From contig PIZR01000003.1 of the NCBI GenBank assembly GCA_002835675.1, forward strand, positions 545,392 to 609,391: a DNA stretch of 64,000 nucleotides. The letters run 5' to 3'. The notes under the pieces were generated by a model that saw only the letters and a list, made by a program, of their open reading frames with translations, had not been told where the DNA came from and ran no database searches. Source of the stretch: Bacillus sp. BA3. GTDB lineage: Bacteria; Bacillota; Bacilli; Bacillales; DSM-1321. Positions 38,120 to 48,049 of this stretch are shown one piece after another (the first letter of the stretch is position 1; the number at the start of each line of letters is the position of its first letter). Both the position numbers and the translations under genes were made by a program.

Positions 38120-39220
38120 TTAAACGTTAAAACGGAAATGGATAACATCGCCATCGTTAACGATGTATTCTTTTCCTTCCAAACGGACTTTACCCGCTTC
38201 TTTTGCAGCACCATGACTGCCCGCTTCAAGTAAATCGGTATAAGAAACCGTTTCGGCACGGATGAAACCACGTTCGAAGTCAGTGTGAATGACGCCTGCA
38301 CATTGAGGGGCCTTCATTCCTTTTCGGAATGTCCAAGCACGCACTTCCTGTACACCAGCTGTAAAGTATGTTGCCAATCCAAGCAGATTATAAGAAGCAC
38401 GGATCAACTGATCAAGACCTGACTCCTCGATGCCAAGTTCAGATAGGAACATTTCCTTTTCTTCACCTTCAAGCTCTGCAATTTCTTCTTCGATTTTGGC
38501 ACAAATCACGATTACTTCGGCATTTTCCTTCGCAGCATATTCACGAACTTGCTGTACATATTCATTATCGTCAGCATTCGCCACTTCATCTTCGCTCACG
38601 TTCGCTACGTAAAGCGTCGGCTTCGCCGTAAGTAAATGCATGCCCTTCACGATTTTTTGCTGCTCTTCAGTAAACTCAACGGAACGTGCAGGCTTTTCAT
38701 CTTCCAGTGCTTCTTTTAAAGCCACAAGGATTTCATGTTCTGCAACAGCGGCTTTATCTTTTTGCTTGGCCATTTTTCCGACACGGTCGATGCGTTTGAC
38801 AACAGATTCCAAATCGGCAAGGATCAATTCAAGGTTGATGACTTCAATATCATCGATTGGATTTACTTTTCCGGAAACATGGGTAATGTTATCGTCTGCA
38901 AAACAACGGACGACTTGACAAATGGCATCAACTTGACGGATATGGGAAAGGAATTTATTACCCAATCCTTCTCCTTTACTTGCCCCTTTTACAATCCCGG
39001 CGATATCCGTGAATTCAAATGCTGTCGGAACCGTCTTTTTCGGTTTAACCAATTCAGTCAATTTTTGCAGACGGTGATCTGGGACTTCCACGATCCCGAC
39101 ATTAGGGTCGATCGTACAGAAAGGATAGTTGGCAGATTCCGCACCTGCCTGAGTAATTGCATTAAATAAAGTGGATTTACCTACGTTAGGCAAACCGACT
39201 ATACCAGCTGTTAAAGCCAT
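38120..39220 (-). CDS. ychF: Redox-regulated ATPase YchF (OLA1 family)
   Basis: 366 residues. Obg-family P-loop ATPase that binds ribosomes: G1 GIVGLPNVGKSTLFN, G2/G3 DIAGIVKGASKGEGLGN, a specificity motif NVSEDE in place of NKxD (ATP over GTP), coiled-coil region 130-200 and C-terminal TGS domain ending VNDGDVIHFRFNV. ATG 39220 has GAAGGAGTG 10 bases upstream. Called yyaF in B. subtilis, where it has the same neighbourhood. Confidence 0.96.
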   Translation of the reverse strand: MALTAGIVGLPNVGKSTLFNAITQAGAESANYPFCTIDPNVGIVEVPDHRLQKLTELVKPKKTVPTAFEFTDIAGIVKGASKGEGLGNKFLSHIRQVDAICQVVRCFADDNITHVSGKVNPIDDIEVINLELILADLESVVKRIDRVGKMAKQKDKAAVAEHEILVALKEALEDEKPARSVEFTEEQQKIVKGMHLLTAKPTLYVANVSEDEVANADDNEYVQQVREYAAKENAEVIVICAKIEEEIAELEGEEKEMFLSELGIEESGLDQLIRASYNLLGLATYFTAGVQEVRAWTFRKGMKAPQCAGVIHTDFERGFIRAETVSYTDLLEAGSHGAAKEAGKVRLEGKEYIVNDGDVIHFRFNV

Positions 39221-39378
39221 TTATATTTCACTCCTTCAAGATGATTCGTACATATGGGAAAAGAACCGATCTTCTATAAAGACCATCCAATTACCTAAAC
39301 CTTTCCCAATTATAGATTTCGCTTCCTAAAAAGACAAGTAAATCATGAGAAACGCAGGACTACTTTCACTCCCAAAAA

Positions 39379-39405
39379 AAAAGCATGATCACTCCTCATG
39401 CTTTT
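39379..39405 (-). terminator. Terminator overlapping the end of yyzM
   Basis: Stem AAAAGCATGA / TCATGCTTTT with a 7-base loop and a nine-T run on minus. The upstream arm includes the last codons and stop of yyzM. Confidence 0.88.
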
Positions 39406-39586
39406 GCAGAACTTTTTTCATTTTCTTTGCGAATTCACGTCGGGGCAGCATCACGCTATGACCGCACCCTTCACATTTTATCCGGATATCCATACCGAGC
39501 CGTATAATTCTCCACTTATTCACTCCACACGGATGTGGTTTCTTCATTTCCACAATATCCTTAAGTGCAAATTCCTTTTCTTCCAT
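39389..39586 (-). CDS. yyzM: DUF951 small protein (YyzM)
   Basis: 65 residues. MEEKEFALKDIVEMKKPHPC, then GVNKWRIIRLGMDIRIKCEG and CGHSVMLPRREF. HPCG and CEGCGH give three cysteines and two histidines that could bind zinc. Function unknown. Start set at the ATG 9 bases after AGGGGG; the ATG two codons earlier is only 3 bases away. Conserved between the MscS gene and ychF in bacilli. Confidence 0.87.
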   Translation of the reverse strand: MEEKEFALKDIVEMKKPHPCGVNKWRIIRLGMDIRIKCEGCGHSVMLPRREFAKKMKKVLQKHEE

Positions 39587-39606
39587 AACCATGAGCCCCC
39601 TAACTC

Positions 39607-40443
39607 CTATGACTCGCTGCCATTGTACGTAGATTTAATCCCACTTGAATCAAGCGCAGCACTTATTTCATTTCTTAATATCCTGCTGATTTCGATGTGA
39701 TGCATCGGCTTCGTTTCCGCTTTAACCCGAAAGACGATTTCTTCAGGACTGATTTTTTCAATTCCCAAAAATTCTGGTGCTTTGACCAGGGCTTCGTATC
39801 TGCCTTCCATACTGTTTAAAAGATCAATCAGCACCTTCTCGGCACGCTCGACCGATCCATCATTAGGTATGGTCACATCAACAACAGCCATACTGTTTAA
39901 AATCGAATAATTCGTGACCTGGATGATGCTGCCGTTAGGTATGAAGTGCAATTCACCTGCACTGCTTTTGATTTTTGTTGTACGAAGCCCGATTTCAATG
40001 ACTTCCCCTTCAAAAGTATTGATTTTAATATAATCCCCAACCGAGAAATGATCTTCAAAAATAACGAAAAACCCGGTAATTATATCCTTGACCAAACTTT
40101 GTGCGCCAAATCCAATGGCCAAACCGAGAACACCAGCACCAGCGAGTAATGGCATCACATGAAGTCCAAAAATCTCCAGAATCATCAACAAGGCAATGAA
40201 ATTGATGACATAAGTAATGATATTTTCCAGCAATTTAATGAGTGTCGCTTCCCTGCGCTCCGATACCCGAATTGGACTTCTTAAACGAGCTTTGAAAAAT
40301 TTATTCAGAATAGTCTTTCCTATTGTAATAATAATACGCGATAACAACAGAACAAGGAAGATTTTAATAATGCCCTCGCCCATCAGCAGCCATATCTTTT
40401 CATCCAATATCTCTTTTGTAACGCTATCATAAATGCGATCCAT
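39607..40443 (-). CDS. Small-conductance mechanosensitive channel (MscS family)
   Basis: 278 residues with three membrane helices (about 23-45, 65-90, 93-125). The pore-lining third helix is AGAGVLGLAIGFGAQSLVKD, followed by the beta domain IKINTFEGEVIEIGLRTTKI typical of MscS. Opens under membrane tension to release solutes during osmotic down-shock. ATG 40443 follows GGAGGAAAAT. Twenty bases before yyzM, so probably cotranscribed. Confidence 0.93.
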   Translation of the reverse strand: MDRIYDSVTKEILDEKIWLLMGEGIIKIFLVLLLSRIIITIGKTILNKFFKARLRSPIRVSERREATLIKLLENIITYVINFIALLMILEIFGLHVMPLLAGAGVLGLAIGFGAQSLVKDIITGFFVIFEDHFSVGDYIKINTFEGEVIEIGLRTTKIKSSAGELHFIPNGSIIQVTNYSILNSMAVVDVTIPNDGSVERAEKVLIDLLNSMEGRYEALVKAPEFLGIEKISPEEIVFRVKAETKPMHHIEISRILRNEISAALDSSGIKSTYNGSES

Positions 40444-40832
40444 ATTTTCCTCCTGCTTAATGCAAATAACTGCAAAACTATTATATCTTATATATGATTT
40501 TTCCCATATAGACGTATTCCTCTCCCTTCATGCATGGAGATAACCATGAATTAGAGAGATTTTCTCTATTTTATCAATAAATAATGGTTTCTGTACAAAA
40601 AAATTATGGGTATATAGGTAAAAGAATTAGAAGTTTTTTCCCAAATATTCAAGTGATTATTTACTAGAAAGTATAAATGAAAGCAATTGGTAGAGGATAA
40701 CGTCGATTCATATCCCCTTCACCTGTTTGCATGTTCATCAAAAAATTCCCTCATCCATTATGTTAAATACCGTATATTTTCCCCTTTTTATCCGTATACT
40801 GTAATACCAAATAAAGTAAAGGAGTTGAGCCG
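40444..40832. other. Intergenic region between divergent mscS and yyaC
   Basis: 389 AT-rich bases that must hold both promoters. I did not find a convincing sigma-A or forespore sigma-factor pair, no hairpin with a T run, and no open frame with a ribosome site. Confidence 0.5.
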
Positions 40833-41468
40833 ATGAATCTGAATTCTAGTCTATTTAATAATAATAAAAATAGATTGAGTCGCATCCTGCATGAAGATAC
40901 GGATGCATCCAAACAAATTTCCCAGGAATTGATCAACCTCCTACCTACCGGAAAGCTTCAACCAATCGTCATCGTCTGTATAGGCACAGACCGTTCCACA
41001 GGCGATTCACTCGGACCACTTGTCGGCACTCTGCTTAGTGAAAAAGCTGAAAACAGTTCTTCTTCATTCCATGTTTATGGTACTCTGGATGACCCTATAC
41101 ATGCGATGAATTTACAGGAAAAATTAAATGAAATCAAAAAGATGCATACCAATCCATTTATAGTCGGAATCGATGCTTGCTTAGGGAAAATGAAAAGCGT
41201 CGGCATAGTTCAAATCGGCCAGGGACCAGTGAAGCCAGGTGCTGGGGTCAATAAAGATCTTCCTTCCGTTGGAAATGCCCATATTACAGGAATCGTGAAT
41301 GTAAGTGGATTCATGGAGTTCATGGTCTTGCAGAACACTCGTCTTAATCTTGTGCTAAAAATGGCCAAAACCATTGCCGAAGGAATTCATGAAGCACAAA
41401 ATCATTATCCAATAAAACCTACCATCACTCCTTTCACATGGTCATTCAAGCAAGAAAAAACCCTTTGA
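40833..41468 (+). CDS. yyaC: Spore protease YyaC (DUF1256)
   Basis: 211 residues related to the germination protease Gpr fold. Key stretches: VIVCIGTDRSTGDSLGPLVG, GTLDDPIHAMNLQEKL, IVGIDACLG and VGNAHITGIVNVSGFMEF. YyaC is a sporulation (forespore) gene in B. subtilis; its role is not settled. Only plus-strand gene between hmoA and dnaA. ATG 40833 follows AAAGGAGTTGAGCCG. Confidence 0.93.
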   Translation: MNLNSSLFNNNKNRLSRILHEDTDASKQISQELINLLPTGKLQPIVIVCIGTDRSTGDSLGPLVGTLLSEKAENSSSSFHVYGTLDDPIHAMNLQEKLNEIKKMHTNPFIVGIDACLGKMKSVGIVQIGQGPVKPGAGVNKDLPSVGNAHITGIVNVSGFMEFMVLQNTRLNLVLKMAKTIAEGIHEAQNHYPIKPTITPFTWSFKQEKTL

Positions 41469-41486
41469 TCGATTTTTGCTTATGAT

Positions 41487-41524
41487 AAAAAAGAAGGAAG
41501 GGGTCATCCCCTTCCTTCTTTTTT
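41487..41524. terminator. Bidirectional terminator between yyaC and the DUF554 gene
   Basis: 17-base perfect stem AAAAAAGAAGGAAGGGG / CCCCTTCCTTCTTTTTT with a TCAT loop. Overlaps the DUF554 stop codon by a few bases. Confidence 0.95.
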
Positions 41525-42224
41525 ATACATAATACATGAAAGTAACCAGAATGGCGGTGATCATTATGCCTGGAAGCAGATTCGCCACCCTTATTTTGGT
41601 GACACCGATAATATTCAAACCAATTGCCAAAATCATGACTCCCCCAGTTGCCGTCATTTCCAATATGAAGGAATCCATTAAAGCAGTTGGGACCATCGTA
41701 TTGATCTGCCTTGAAAAAATCGCCATTAACCCCTCATATAGAATGATCGGAAATGCTGAAAAAAGTACACCTATGCCGAGCGTGCTGGCAAGGACCAATG
41801 CTGTAAATCCATCGATGATCGCTTTTGTTATCAAAACGTCATGATCATTCCGGATGCCGCTATCCAGGGCACCAATAATGGCCATCGCCCCAATGCCAAA
41901 TATGAGTGTAGCCGTTACAAACCCCTGGGATATCGAAGTTCCTTCCTTCGCTTTCATCCTGCGTTCAAGCCAATTGCCTAAAGAATTAAGCCTACCCTCA
42001 AGATTCAACCATTCACCAAGGACAGCCCCTCCGACAATACTTAAAATGACAACAAGGAAATTATCGCTTTTAACCCCCATCTGTAAACCTAAGACCATGA
42101 CAGCCAAACCAATGCCGCTCATGACCGTTTCTTTTATCTTTTCAGGTATATGTTGTAAAAACCTTCCTAAAATCGAACCGATTAAAATGCAGGCACCATT
42201 CACCAAGGCCCCTAATAATACCAT
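41523..42224 (-). CDS. DUF554 membrane protein (YdfK/YqgA family)
   Basis: 233 residues with about seven hydrophobic segments, including MVLLGALVNGACILIGSILG, TVMSGIGLAVMVLGLQMG, FVTATLIFGIGAMAIIGALD and VMILAIGLNIIGVTKIRVAN. The SGIGLAVMVLG and AMAIIGALDSG blocks are typical of DUF554, which I know only as a predicted transporter family. Start at ATG 42224; the in-frame GTG at 42233 lies within the AGGTGG ribosome site. Lies after spo0J, position also held by DUF554 genes in other bacilli. Confidence 0.9.
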   Translation of the reverse strand: MVLLGALVNGACILIGSILGRFLQHIPEKIKETVMSGIGLAVMVLGLQMGVKSDNFLVVILSIVGGAVLGEWLNLEGRLNSLGNWLERRMKAKEGTSISQGFVTATLIFGIGAMAIIGALDSGIRNDHDVLITKAIIDGFTALVLASTLGIGVLFSAFPIILYEGLMAIFSRQINTMVPTALMDSFILEMTATGGVMILAIGLNIIGVTKIRVANLLPGIMITAILVTFMYYV

Positions 42225-42277
42225 CTCATCCACCTAATTTTCTGCATAAGTCGTCACGATCTTTTCATAAAGGCAAT

Positions 42278-43138
42278 CTAAGAGGAAAGGTTCTCTTGAT
42301 CGATCAAGTTCAAAATTCTCTCTAAATCTTCTTTTGAAAAGAATTCTATTTCTATTTTTCCTTTTTTCTTGCTTTGTTTTATCGTTACGCTCGTTCCTAG
42401 TCTTTCACGCAGACTTGTCTCCCGTTGCTTTATGAATATATCTTTTTTCTCTTGTTTCTTAGTTTTGGTTTCACGTGAAACGGTATCATTCAATTGATGT
42501 ATATATTGCTCTAGCTGTCTGACATTCATACCTTCTTTGAGGATTTTATCCACTACCGGCTTAAGCAACTCTTTTTTCTTTAAACCTAGCAATGCCCGTC
42601 CATGGCCCATGGAAATTTCCCCATCGGAGATATATCTCCTAATCCCTTCAGGCAAAGAAAGTAATCTAACATGGTTTGCTATATGGGGCCTGCTTTTACC
42701 CAGCCGATTGGCCAACTGCTCCTGGGTAAATTCCAATTTTTCAAGAAGTGTTTGGTAAGCGACGGCTTCCTCGATCGGATTCAAATCCTCCCGTTGCAGG
42801 TTTTCCAAAATCGCCAGTTCCATCATCTGCTGTTCGCTCAATTTCCTCACAACGACCGGAACTGTCTTTAAACCTGCTTCCTTGGCAGCACGGTAACGCC
42901 TTTCCCCAGCCACGATTTCATAGCCCTTAATGCTTTCCCGGGCAATAATCGGCTGTAATATCCCGTGTTCCATGATGGATTGCTTTAATTCCTCTATAGC
43001 TTCAAGCCGAAAGCTCTTTCGGGGCTGATAAGGATTTGGCCTTAATTCCCTTACTTTGATTTCGCGCACGATTTCATCTTTACTGATCTCCCCACTGTTG
43101 AAAAGTGCGTTAAGTCCTTTGCCAAGTCCTTTAGCCAT
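42278..43138 (-). CDS. spo0J: Chromosome-partitioning protein Spo0J (ParB)
   Basis: 286 residues. CTP-dependent DNA clamp that loads at parS and recruits SMC. N-terminal ParB/Srx domain with GERRYRAAKEAG (CTP-binding GxxRxxA) and ENLQREDLNP, helix-turn-helix FTQEQLANRLGKSRPHIANH, C-terminal dimerisation domain. Overlaps soj by 8 bases. A parS site lies inside the gene at 42468-42481, as in B. subtilis. With Soj it controls DnaA activity and chromosome segregation. Confidence 0.97.
   Translation of the reverse strand: MAKGLGKGLNALFNSGEISKDEIVREIKVRELRPNPYQPRKSFRLEAIEELKQSIMEHGILQPIIARESIKGYEIVAGERRYRAAKEAGLKTVPVVVRKLSEQQMMELAILENLQREDLNPIEEAVAYQTLLEKLEFTQEQLANRLGKSRPHIANHVRLLSLPEGIRRYISDGEISMGHGRALLGLKKKELLKPVVDKILKEGMNVRQLEQYIHQLNDTVSRETKTKKQEKKDIFIKQRETSLRERLGTSVTIKQSKKKGKIEIEFFSKEDLERILNLIDQENLSS
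42468..42481. promoter_or_regulatory. parS site inside spo0J
   Basis: GTTTCACGTGAAAC, a perfect 14-base palindrome and the core of TGTTTCACGTGAAACA; only the outermost base on each side differs. It lies in codons of the linker before the dimerisation domain. Confidence 0.9.
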
Positions 43139-43892
43139 TTGATACCACTTCCTTTGCCAGTTCTAGATAGACCTCCGCCCCACGTGACTTTGGATCATAT
43201 ATAATTATCGGTTCTCCATGGCTCGGTGCCTCACTCAAACGGACATTGCGGGGAATGATGGTTTGATAGACTTTATCCTGAAAGTATTTTTTTACTTCTT
43301 CTATGACCTGGAGACCTAGATTTGTTCTTGCATCCAACATCGTCAAGAGCACACCCTCGATTTTCAAATCATGGTTCAAATGCTTTTGGACGAGGCGGAC
43401 CGTATTCAACAGCTGACTCAAACCTTCCAATGCATAATATTCACATTGTACCGGAATCAAAACTGCATCAGCAGCCGTTAAGGCATTAAGCGTAAGCAAA
43501 CCCAATGACGGAGGGCAGTCAATCACAATGTAATCATATTGGCTTTGCACCTCTTCTAATGCCCTTTTTAATCGGACTTCCCTTGAGATGGTTGGAACCA
43601 GTTCAATTTCTGCACCTGCAAGTTGAATTGTCGCAGGTATGGCATATAGGTTTTCTACCTTTGTTTCCATGATAACGGTACTGGCCTCGACATCATCAAC
43701 CAATACATCATAAATACATTGTTCCACATCTGCTTTGTCGATACCTGCACCGCTTGTCGCATTTCCCTGCGGGTCAATATCGACCATTAAGACTTTCTGT
43801 CCTATATATGCAAGACAAGCACTTAGACTGACAGAAGTTGTCGTTTTTCCAACACCGCCCTTTTGATTGGCAATGGCGAGAATCTTCCCCAC
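43131..43892 (-). CDS. soj: Chromosome-partitioning ATPase Soj (ParA)
   Basis: 253 residues, same length as B. subtilis Soj. Deviant Walker A ANQKGGVGKTTTSVSL, VLMVDIDPQGNATSG, and DYIVIDCPPSLGLLTLN. Its ATP- and dimer-dependent states act on DnaA and on Spo0J-bound origins. Start at GTG 43892 (VGKILAIANQ) behind AGGTGA; the frame to 43910 is leader. Confidence 0.97.
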   Translation of the reverse strand: MGKILAIANQKGGVGKTTTSVSLSACLAYIGQKVLMVDIDPQGNATSGAGIDKADVEQCIYDVLVDDVEASTVIMETKVENLYAIPATIQLAGAEIELVPTISREVRLKRALEEVQSQYDYIVIDCPPSLGLLTLNALTAADAVLIPVQCEYYALEGLSQLLNTVRLVQKHLNHDLKIEGVLLTMLDARTNLGLQVIEEVKKYFQDKVYQTIIPRNVRLSEAPSHGEPIIIYDPKSRGAEVYLELAKEVVSNG

Positions 43893-44104
43893 GAATTCAC
43901 CTGCTTTCAACTATCTTCATCACGCTATATAAATCTATTGATTTGTACCGTAAATCCATTTATTTCTTTCTATTTTATCATGAATGTTACTGGAAGAAAT
44001 CGTTTTCTGAAATTCCTCATAAAATTTCAAACACACTTAAAAGCATTAAAAATCCGGGGAAAGTTGAATGTTTTCAAGGAGGAAAATGCCAGTTTTGGAG
44101 TGAA

Positions 44105-44138
44105 AATAAAAAAGCTTGGTAATCGAAGACTACCAAGC
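44105..44138 (-). terminator. Terminator of noc
   Basis: Stem GCTTGGTA / TACCAAGC with a 9-base loop; on minus followed by TTTTTTATTTTC. Separates noc from soj. Confidence 0.88.
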
Positions 44139-44155
44139 GGGCTAAGGATAGGGAA

Positions 44156-45016
44156 TCAAGTTTTTTTCTTGGGTATTTTAATCGTGAACTGATAATACTC
44201 CTCGAATTCTTCTTCCTCTGCATCCAAATTTATTCCATTGTCTGTAACCATATTGAGTGATTGGCGTATGGTATTCACGGCAATCCTCATGTCTTTACTA
44301 AACGCTTTTCGCTTAGGTTTCGGCTTCTGCACAGTACCCGTCAGGAGCTTGACGACCTGCTCTTCGGTCTGCTTGACGTTCAACCCTTTTTCGATGATTT
44401 CCACAAGCAGTTTAAGCTGCTTTTCAGGACTCTTTAACGGTATCAACGAGCGGGCATGGCGTTCCGTAATTTGCTTTTGAAGAAGTGCATCCTGAACCTC
44501 CTGTGGCAGCTTAAGCAGCCGAAGCTTATTCGCCACGGTAGACTGACCTATTCCCAGTCTTTGTGCCAGAGCTTCTTGGGTTAAACTATGCAACTCCAAT
44601 AGTTTTCCGTAAGCCAAAGCTTCTTCAATCGGTGTCAGTTCTTCACGCTGAAGGTTTTCTATCAGCGCGACGGAAGCCGTTTCTGTATCGGTGAAATCCT
44701 TGATTATAGCAGGTGCCAATTCCCAGCCAAGCTTTTGCATGGCCCGGAAACGTCGCTCACCTGCAATGATTTCATATTTTCCCTGACCATAAGCCCTTAC
44801 TACAATTGGTTGAATGATCCCATGAGTATGAATCGTTTGAGCCAATTCAGCAATTTTATCGTCATTAAAAACGGTCCTTGGTTGAAATCGATTAGGCACA
44901 ATATCAGAAATGGAAATTTTTCTTATCTCTTCATTATTATTGCTAGGTGTCTCCATCTCTAGTTGCTCTTCTTCTTTTTCGCCAAACCCAAAGAACCGCG
45001 AAAAAGGATGCTTCAT
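44156..45016 (-). CDS. noc: Nucleoid occlusion protein Noc
   Basis: 286-residue ParB paralogue that binds Noc sites and the membrane and prevents septation over DNA. The N-terminal amphipathic stretch [17 protein letters not shown] is the membrane-targeting element of Noc and distinguishes it from Spo0[27 protein letters not shown], helix-turn-helix [20 protein letters not shown]. Start at 45016, with AAGGTGGTGT 6 bases upstream; the frame to 45052 has no site. Confidence 0.96.
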   Translation of the reverse strand: MKHPFSRFFGFGEKEEEQLEMETPSNNNEEIRKISISDIVPNRFQPRTVFNDDKIAELAQTIHTHGIIQPIVVRAYGQGKYEIIAGERRFRAMQKLGWELAPAIIKDFTDTETASVALIENLQREELTPIEEALAYGKLLELHSLTQEALAQRLGIGQSTVANKLRLLKLPQEVQDALLQKQITERHARSLIPLKSPEKQLKLLVEIIEKGLNVKQTEEQVVKLLTGTVQKPKPKRKAFSKDMRIAVNTIRQSLNMVTDNGINLDAEEEEFEEYYQFTIKIPKKKT

Positions 45017-45394
45017 CTTCCTACACCACCTTTTAAAACTCCCAAATAACATATTCTCTATTTAAAGGACAAGTCCTGCATACATTTCCCGACATGGTTA
45101 TACATATGGCCCTTCACTGTAAAAAACATGTCGACTGGCGCCATCAAGGCAATAATGAGGAATGGAAGGCCGGTTATTATGAATATCGGCCGGCATGCCC
45201 TAGACTATTTCCCTGAATCAGCCAGCACAGGGCACACGTTTTAACATGTACCTAAATGTCTTTTTGCTAGCAAATGCAGTATTGAGTGAAAATAATAAGT
45301 TCATACATTTATAGTAAAAGAAAATAAGGGCAAGTACCAGCCATATATCTGAATCATCTGCGCTTACTATGAAAACATACTCCTCTTTCAAGGA
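45017..45394. other. Intergenic region between rsmG and noc
   Basis: 378 bases without a convincing gene. On minus, a 48-codon frame ending at 45058 encodes a hydrophobic stretch (PIFIITGLPFLIIALMAPVD) but has no start with a ribosome site; it may be a relic or chance. An inverted repeat around GGCCGG...CCGGCC lies at 45167-45193. No terminator for rsmG was recognised. Confidence 0.45.
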
Positions 45395-46111
45395 TTATTC
45401 AATAGGCTGTTTATTTGGTGTCCCTGGTTTTCTCGGGTACTTTTTAGGAGTCTTCTTCACTTTTTTTACAGTAATGATGTTTCTTTCACTATTTTCCTCT
45501 GGCAATGTGAAAGGATGAATTTCTTCAATTTCTCCGCCTAACGTAAAAATGGCCTTCTTCCCAGTGTCCATTTCATCTTGTGCACTAGCCGCTTTCATGG
45601 CAATGAACGTCCCATCCGGTTTAACAAGCGGCAAACATAGTTCACTTAAAACGGACATCCTGGCTACCGCCCTCGCCATGACAATATCATAGGATTCGCG
45701 ATGCTCCGGTTTTTGGGCGAAGGTTTCAGCCCGGTCATGATAGAAGGAAACTCCCTTTAATTGCAAGGAATCCGCAAGGTGATTCAAAAAGGAAATTCGC
45801 TTATTCAAGGAATCCACAATCGAGACGTGGATATCAGGGAAACAAATCTTCAATGGAATACTCGGAAATCCAGCTCCAGCCCCAACATCGCAAATTCGAT
45901 ATGATTTATTAAAGTCAAAATAGAAGGCTGCACTGATTGAATCATAAAAATGCTTCAGATAAACTTCTTCTTTATCAGTGATGGCTGTTAAGTTCATCTT
46001 TTCGTTCCATTCCACCAATAATCGATAATAAGTGTCAAACTGATCAAGCTGTTGAGGAGAAAGCTCGATTCCTTTCTCCAGCAGTGCTTGTTGGAACTGT
46101 TCAATATTCAT
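45395..46111 (-). CDS. rsmG: 16S rRNA G527 N7-methyltransferase RsmG
   Basis: 238 residues. SAM-binding site [16 protein letters not shown], then [11 protein letters not shown] and [13 protein letters not shown], all typical of RsmG (GidB). Methylates G527 in the 530 loop; loss gives low-level streptomycin resistance in other bacteria. Lysine- and proline-rich tail [22 protein letters not shown] 46111 lies 30 bases after mnmG. Confidence 0.96.
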   Translation of the reverse strand: MNIEQFQQALLEKGIELSPQQLDQFDTYYRLLVEWNEKMNLTAITDKEEVYLKHFYDSISAAFYFDFNKSYRICDVGAGAGFPSIPLKICFPDIHVSIVDSLNKRISFLNHLADSLQLKGVSFYHDRAETFAQKPEHRESYDIVMARAVARMSVLSELCLPLVKPDGTFIAMKAASAQDEMDTGKKAIFTLGGEIEEIHPFTLPEENSERNIITVKKVKKTPKKYPRKPGTPNKQPIE

Positions 46112-46141
46112 GTCTGCTTCAATCCTTTTCGGGTATTTCCA

Positions 46142-48028
46142 TTACTGAGATACTCTGGCGATCTTACCTTGTTCCAAATAAACAAGCAAAATGGAAACAT
46201 CAGCGGGATTCACACCTGAAATTCTTGAAGCCTGAGCTACTGATAGCGGGTGGACCTGCTTTAATTTTTGACGTGCTTCCGTTGCAAGACCAGAAATTGC
46301 ATCATAATCGATATTCTCTGGAATCTTTTTATTCTCCATTTTTTTCAGGCGATCGACTTGCTGCAAGGATTTTTCGATATATCCTTCATACTTGATCTGG
46401 ATTTCGACCTGTTCCGTCACTTCATCGCTCAGTTCGACATCACTTGGCGCCAACTTCTGAATGTGGGAATAATCCATTTCAGGCCGTTTCAATAAATCGG
46501 AGGCACGGATTCCATCCTTCAACTCACTGCCGCCGCTTGCAGTAATGACTTCTTGAACCTCTTTGGTCGGTTTGATGAAGTTTGTTTTCAGTCGTTCCTT
46601 TTCCATTTCAACCGCTTCTTTTTTCATAAGGAAACGATTGTAGCGTTCTTCTTTGATCATCCCGATATTGAATCCAATTTCCGTTAAGCGTAAATCGGCA
46701 TTATCATGGCGCAATAATAAACGGTATTCTGCACGTGAAGTCAGCAAACGGTATGGTTCATTCGTACCTTTCGTCACAAGGTCATCAATGAGAACACCAA
46801 TATAGGCATCCGAACGGCTTAAAATCAGTTCTTCTTTACCCATTGCATTCAATCCTGCATTAATACCGGCCATCAACCCTTGTCCTGCTGCTTCCTCGTA
46901 GCCGGATGTCCCGTTAATTTGGCCAGCAGTATACAGATTTTTGATTTTCTTCGTTTCAAGTGTGGGCCATAGCTGCGTAGGAACGATAGCATCATATTCA
47001 ATTGCATATCCAGCACGCATCATTTCCGCCTTTTCAAGTCCTGGAATTGTTTGCAGGATTTTCACTTGTACATCTTCAGGCAGACTGGTGGATAAACCTT
47101 GCACATAAACTTCCTTTGTATTACGGCCTTCAGGTTCCAGGAAGATCTGATGCCGTGGTTTATCATTAAAACGAACGACTTTATCTTCTATCGATGGACA
47201 ATAACGCGGTCCGGTTCCTTTTATCATTCCGGAATACATTGGCGAACGGTGGAGATTTTCATCAATGAGCTGATGTGTCCCCTCATTCGTGTACGTTAAC
47301 CAGCATGGCAATTGATCCGTTATGAACTTTGTCGTTTCATAAGAAAATGCGCGTGGCACTTCATCGCCAGGCTGAATTTCCGTTTTGCTGTAATCTATGG
47401 AAGAGCTATTCACACGTGGCGGCGTTCCTGTTTTAAAACGGACCAAATCAAATCCTAACTGCTCTAAATGCTCAGAAAGCCTGATGGAAGGCTGCTGATT
47501 ATTTGGGCCGCTTGAATATTTCAATTCCCCTAAAATGATTTCACCGCGTAAATATGTTCCCGTCGTGATTACGACTGTTTTCGCACGGTAAACCGCGCCT
47601 GTTTTAGTGATGACACCCGTACATACGTCGTTTTCAACAATTAATTCCTCTACCATTCCTTGAATCAATGTCAAATTTTCTTGGTCTTCTATCGTCTTTT
47701 TCATTTCTTGTTGATAGAGAAATTTATCTGCCTGCGCCCGCAGCGCACGAACAGCCGGACCTTTTGCCGTATTGAGCATCCTCATTTGAATATGGGTCTT
47801 GTCGATATTTCTTCCCATTTCACCGCCTAAAGCGTCAATTTCCCTAACGACTATCCCTTTTGCCGGCCCGCCAACGGAGGGATTGCATGGCATAAAGGCG
47901 ACCATATCCAAGTTAATGGTGATCATCAACGTTTTAGCTCCTACTCTTGCAGCTGCAAGGCCTGCCTCACTGCCAGCATGACCGGCACCAATAACAATGA
48001 CATCATAGCTACCTGCTTCGTATTGCAT
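46142..48028 (-). CDS. mnmG: tRNA uridine-5-carboxymethylaminomethyl synthase subunit MnmG (GidA)
   Basis: 628 residues. FAD-binding [20 protein letters not shown], the [11 protein letters not shown] motif, [12 protein letters not shown], and [20 protein letters not shown]. With MnmE it installs cmnm5U at the wobble position of several tRNAs. ATG 48028 follows AAAAGGAGGAAAAGGAT. Cotranscribed with mnmE upstream and rsmG downstream. Confidence 0.97.
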   Translation of the reverse strand: MQYEAGSYDVIVIGAGHAGSEAGLAAARVGAKTLMITINLDMVAFMPCNPSVGGPAKGIVVREIDALGGEMGRNIDKTHIQMRMLNTAKGPAVRALRAQADKFLYQQEMKKTIEDQENLTLIQGMVEELIVENDVCTGVITKTGAVYRAKTVVITTGTYLRGEIILGELKYSSGPNNQQPSIRLSEHLEQLGFDLVRFKTGTPPRVNSSSIDYSKTEIQPGDEVPRAFSYETTKFITDQLPCWLTYTNEGTHQLIDENLHRSPMYSGMIKGTGPRYCPSIEDKVVRFNDKPRHQIFLEPEGRNTKEVYVQGLSTSLPEDVQVKILQTIPGLEKAEMMRAGYAIEYDAIVPTQLWPTLETKKIKNLYTAGQINGTSGYEEAAGQGLMAGINAGLNAMGKEELILSRSDAYIGVLIDDLVTKGTNEPYRLLTSRAEYRLLLRHDNADLRLTEIGFNIGMIKEERYNRFLMKKEAVEMEKERLKTNFIKPTKEVQEVITASGGSELKDGIRASDLLKRPEMDYSHIQKLAPSDVELSDEVTEQVEIQIKYEGYIEKSLQQVDRLKKMENKKIPENIDYDAISGLATEARQKLKQVHPLSVAQASRISGVNPADVSILLVYLEQGKIARVSQ

Positions 48029-48049
48029 ATCCTTTTCCTCCTTTTACGC

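Noticed and set aside
45129..45243. 38-codon plus frame between noc and rsmG
   Set aside because: No ribosome site, opposite to neighbours, and overlaps an inverted repeat.
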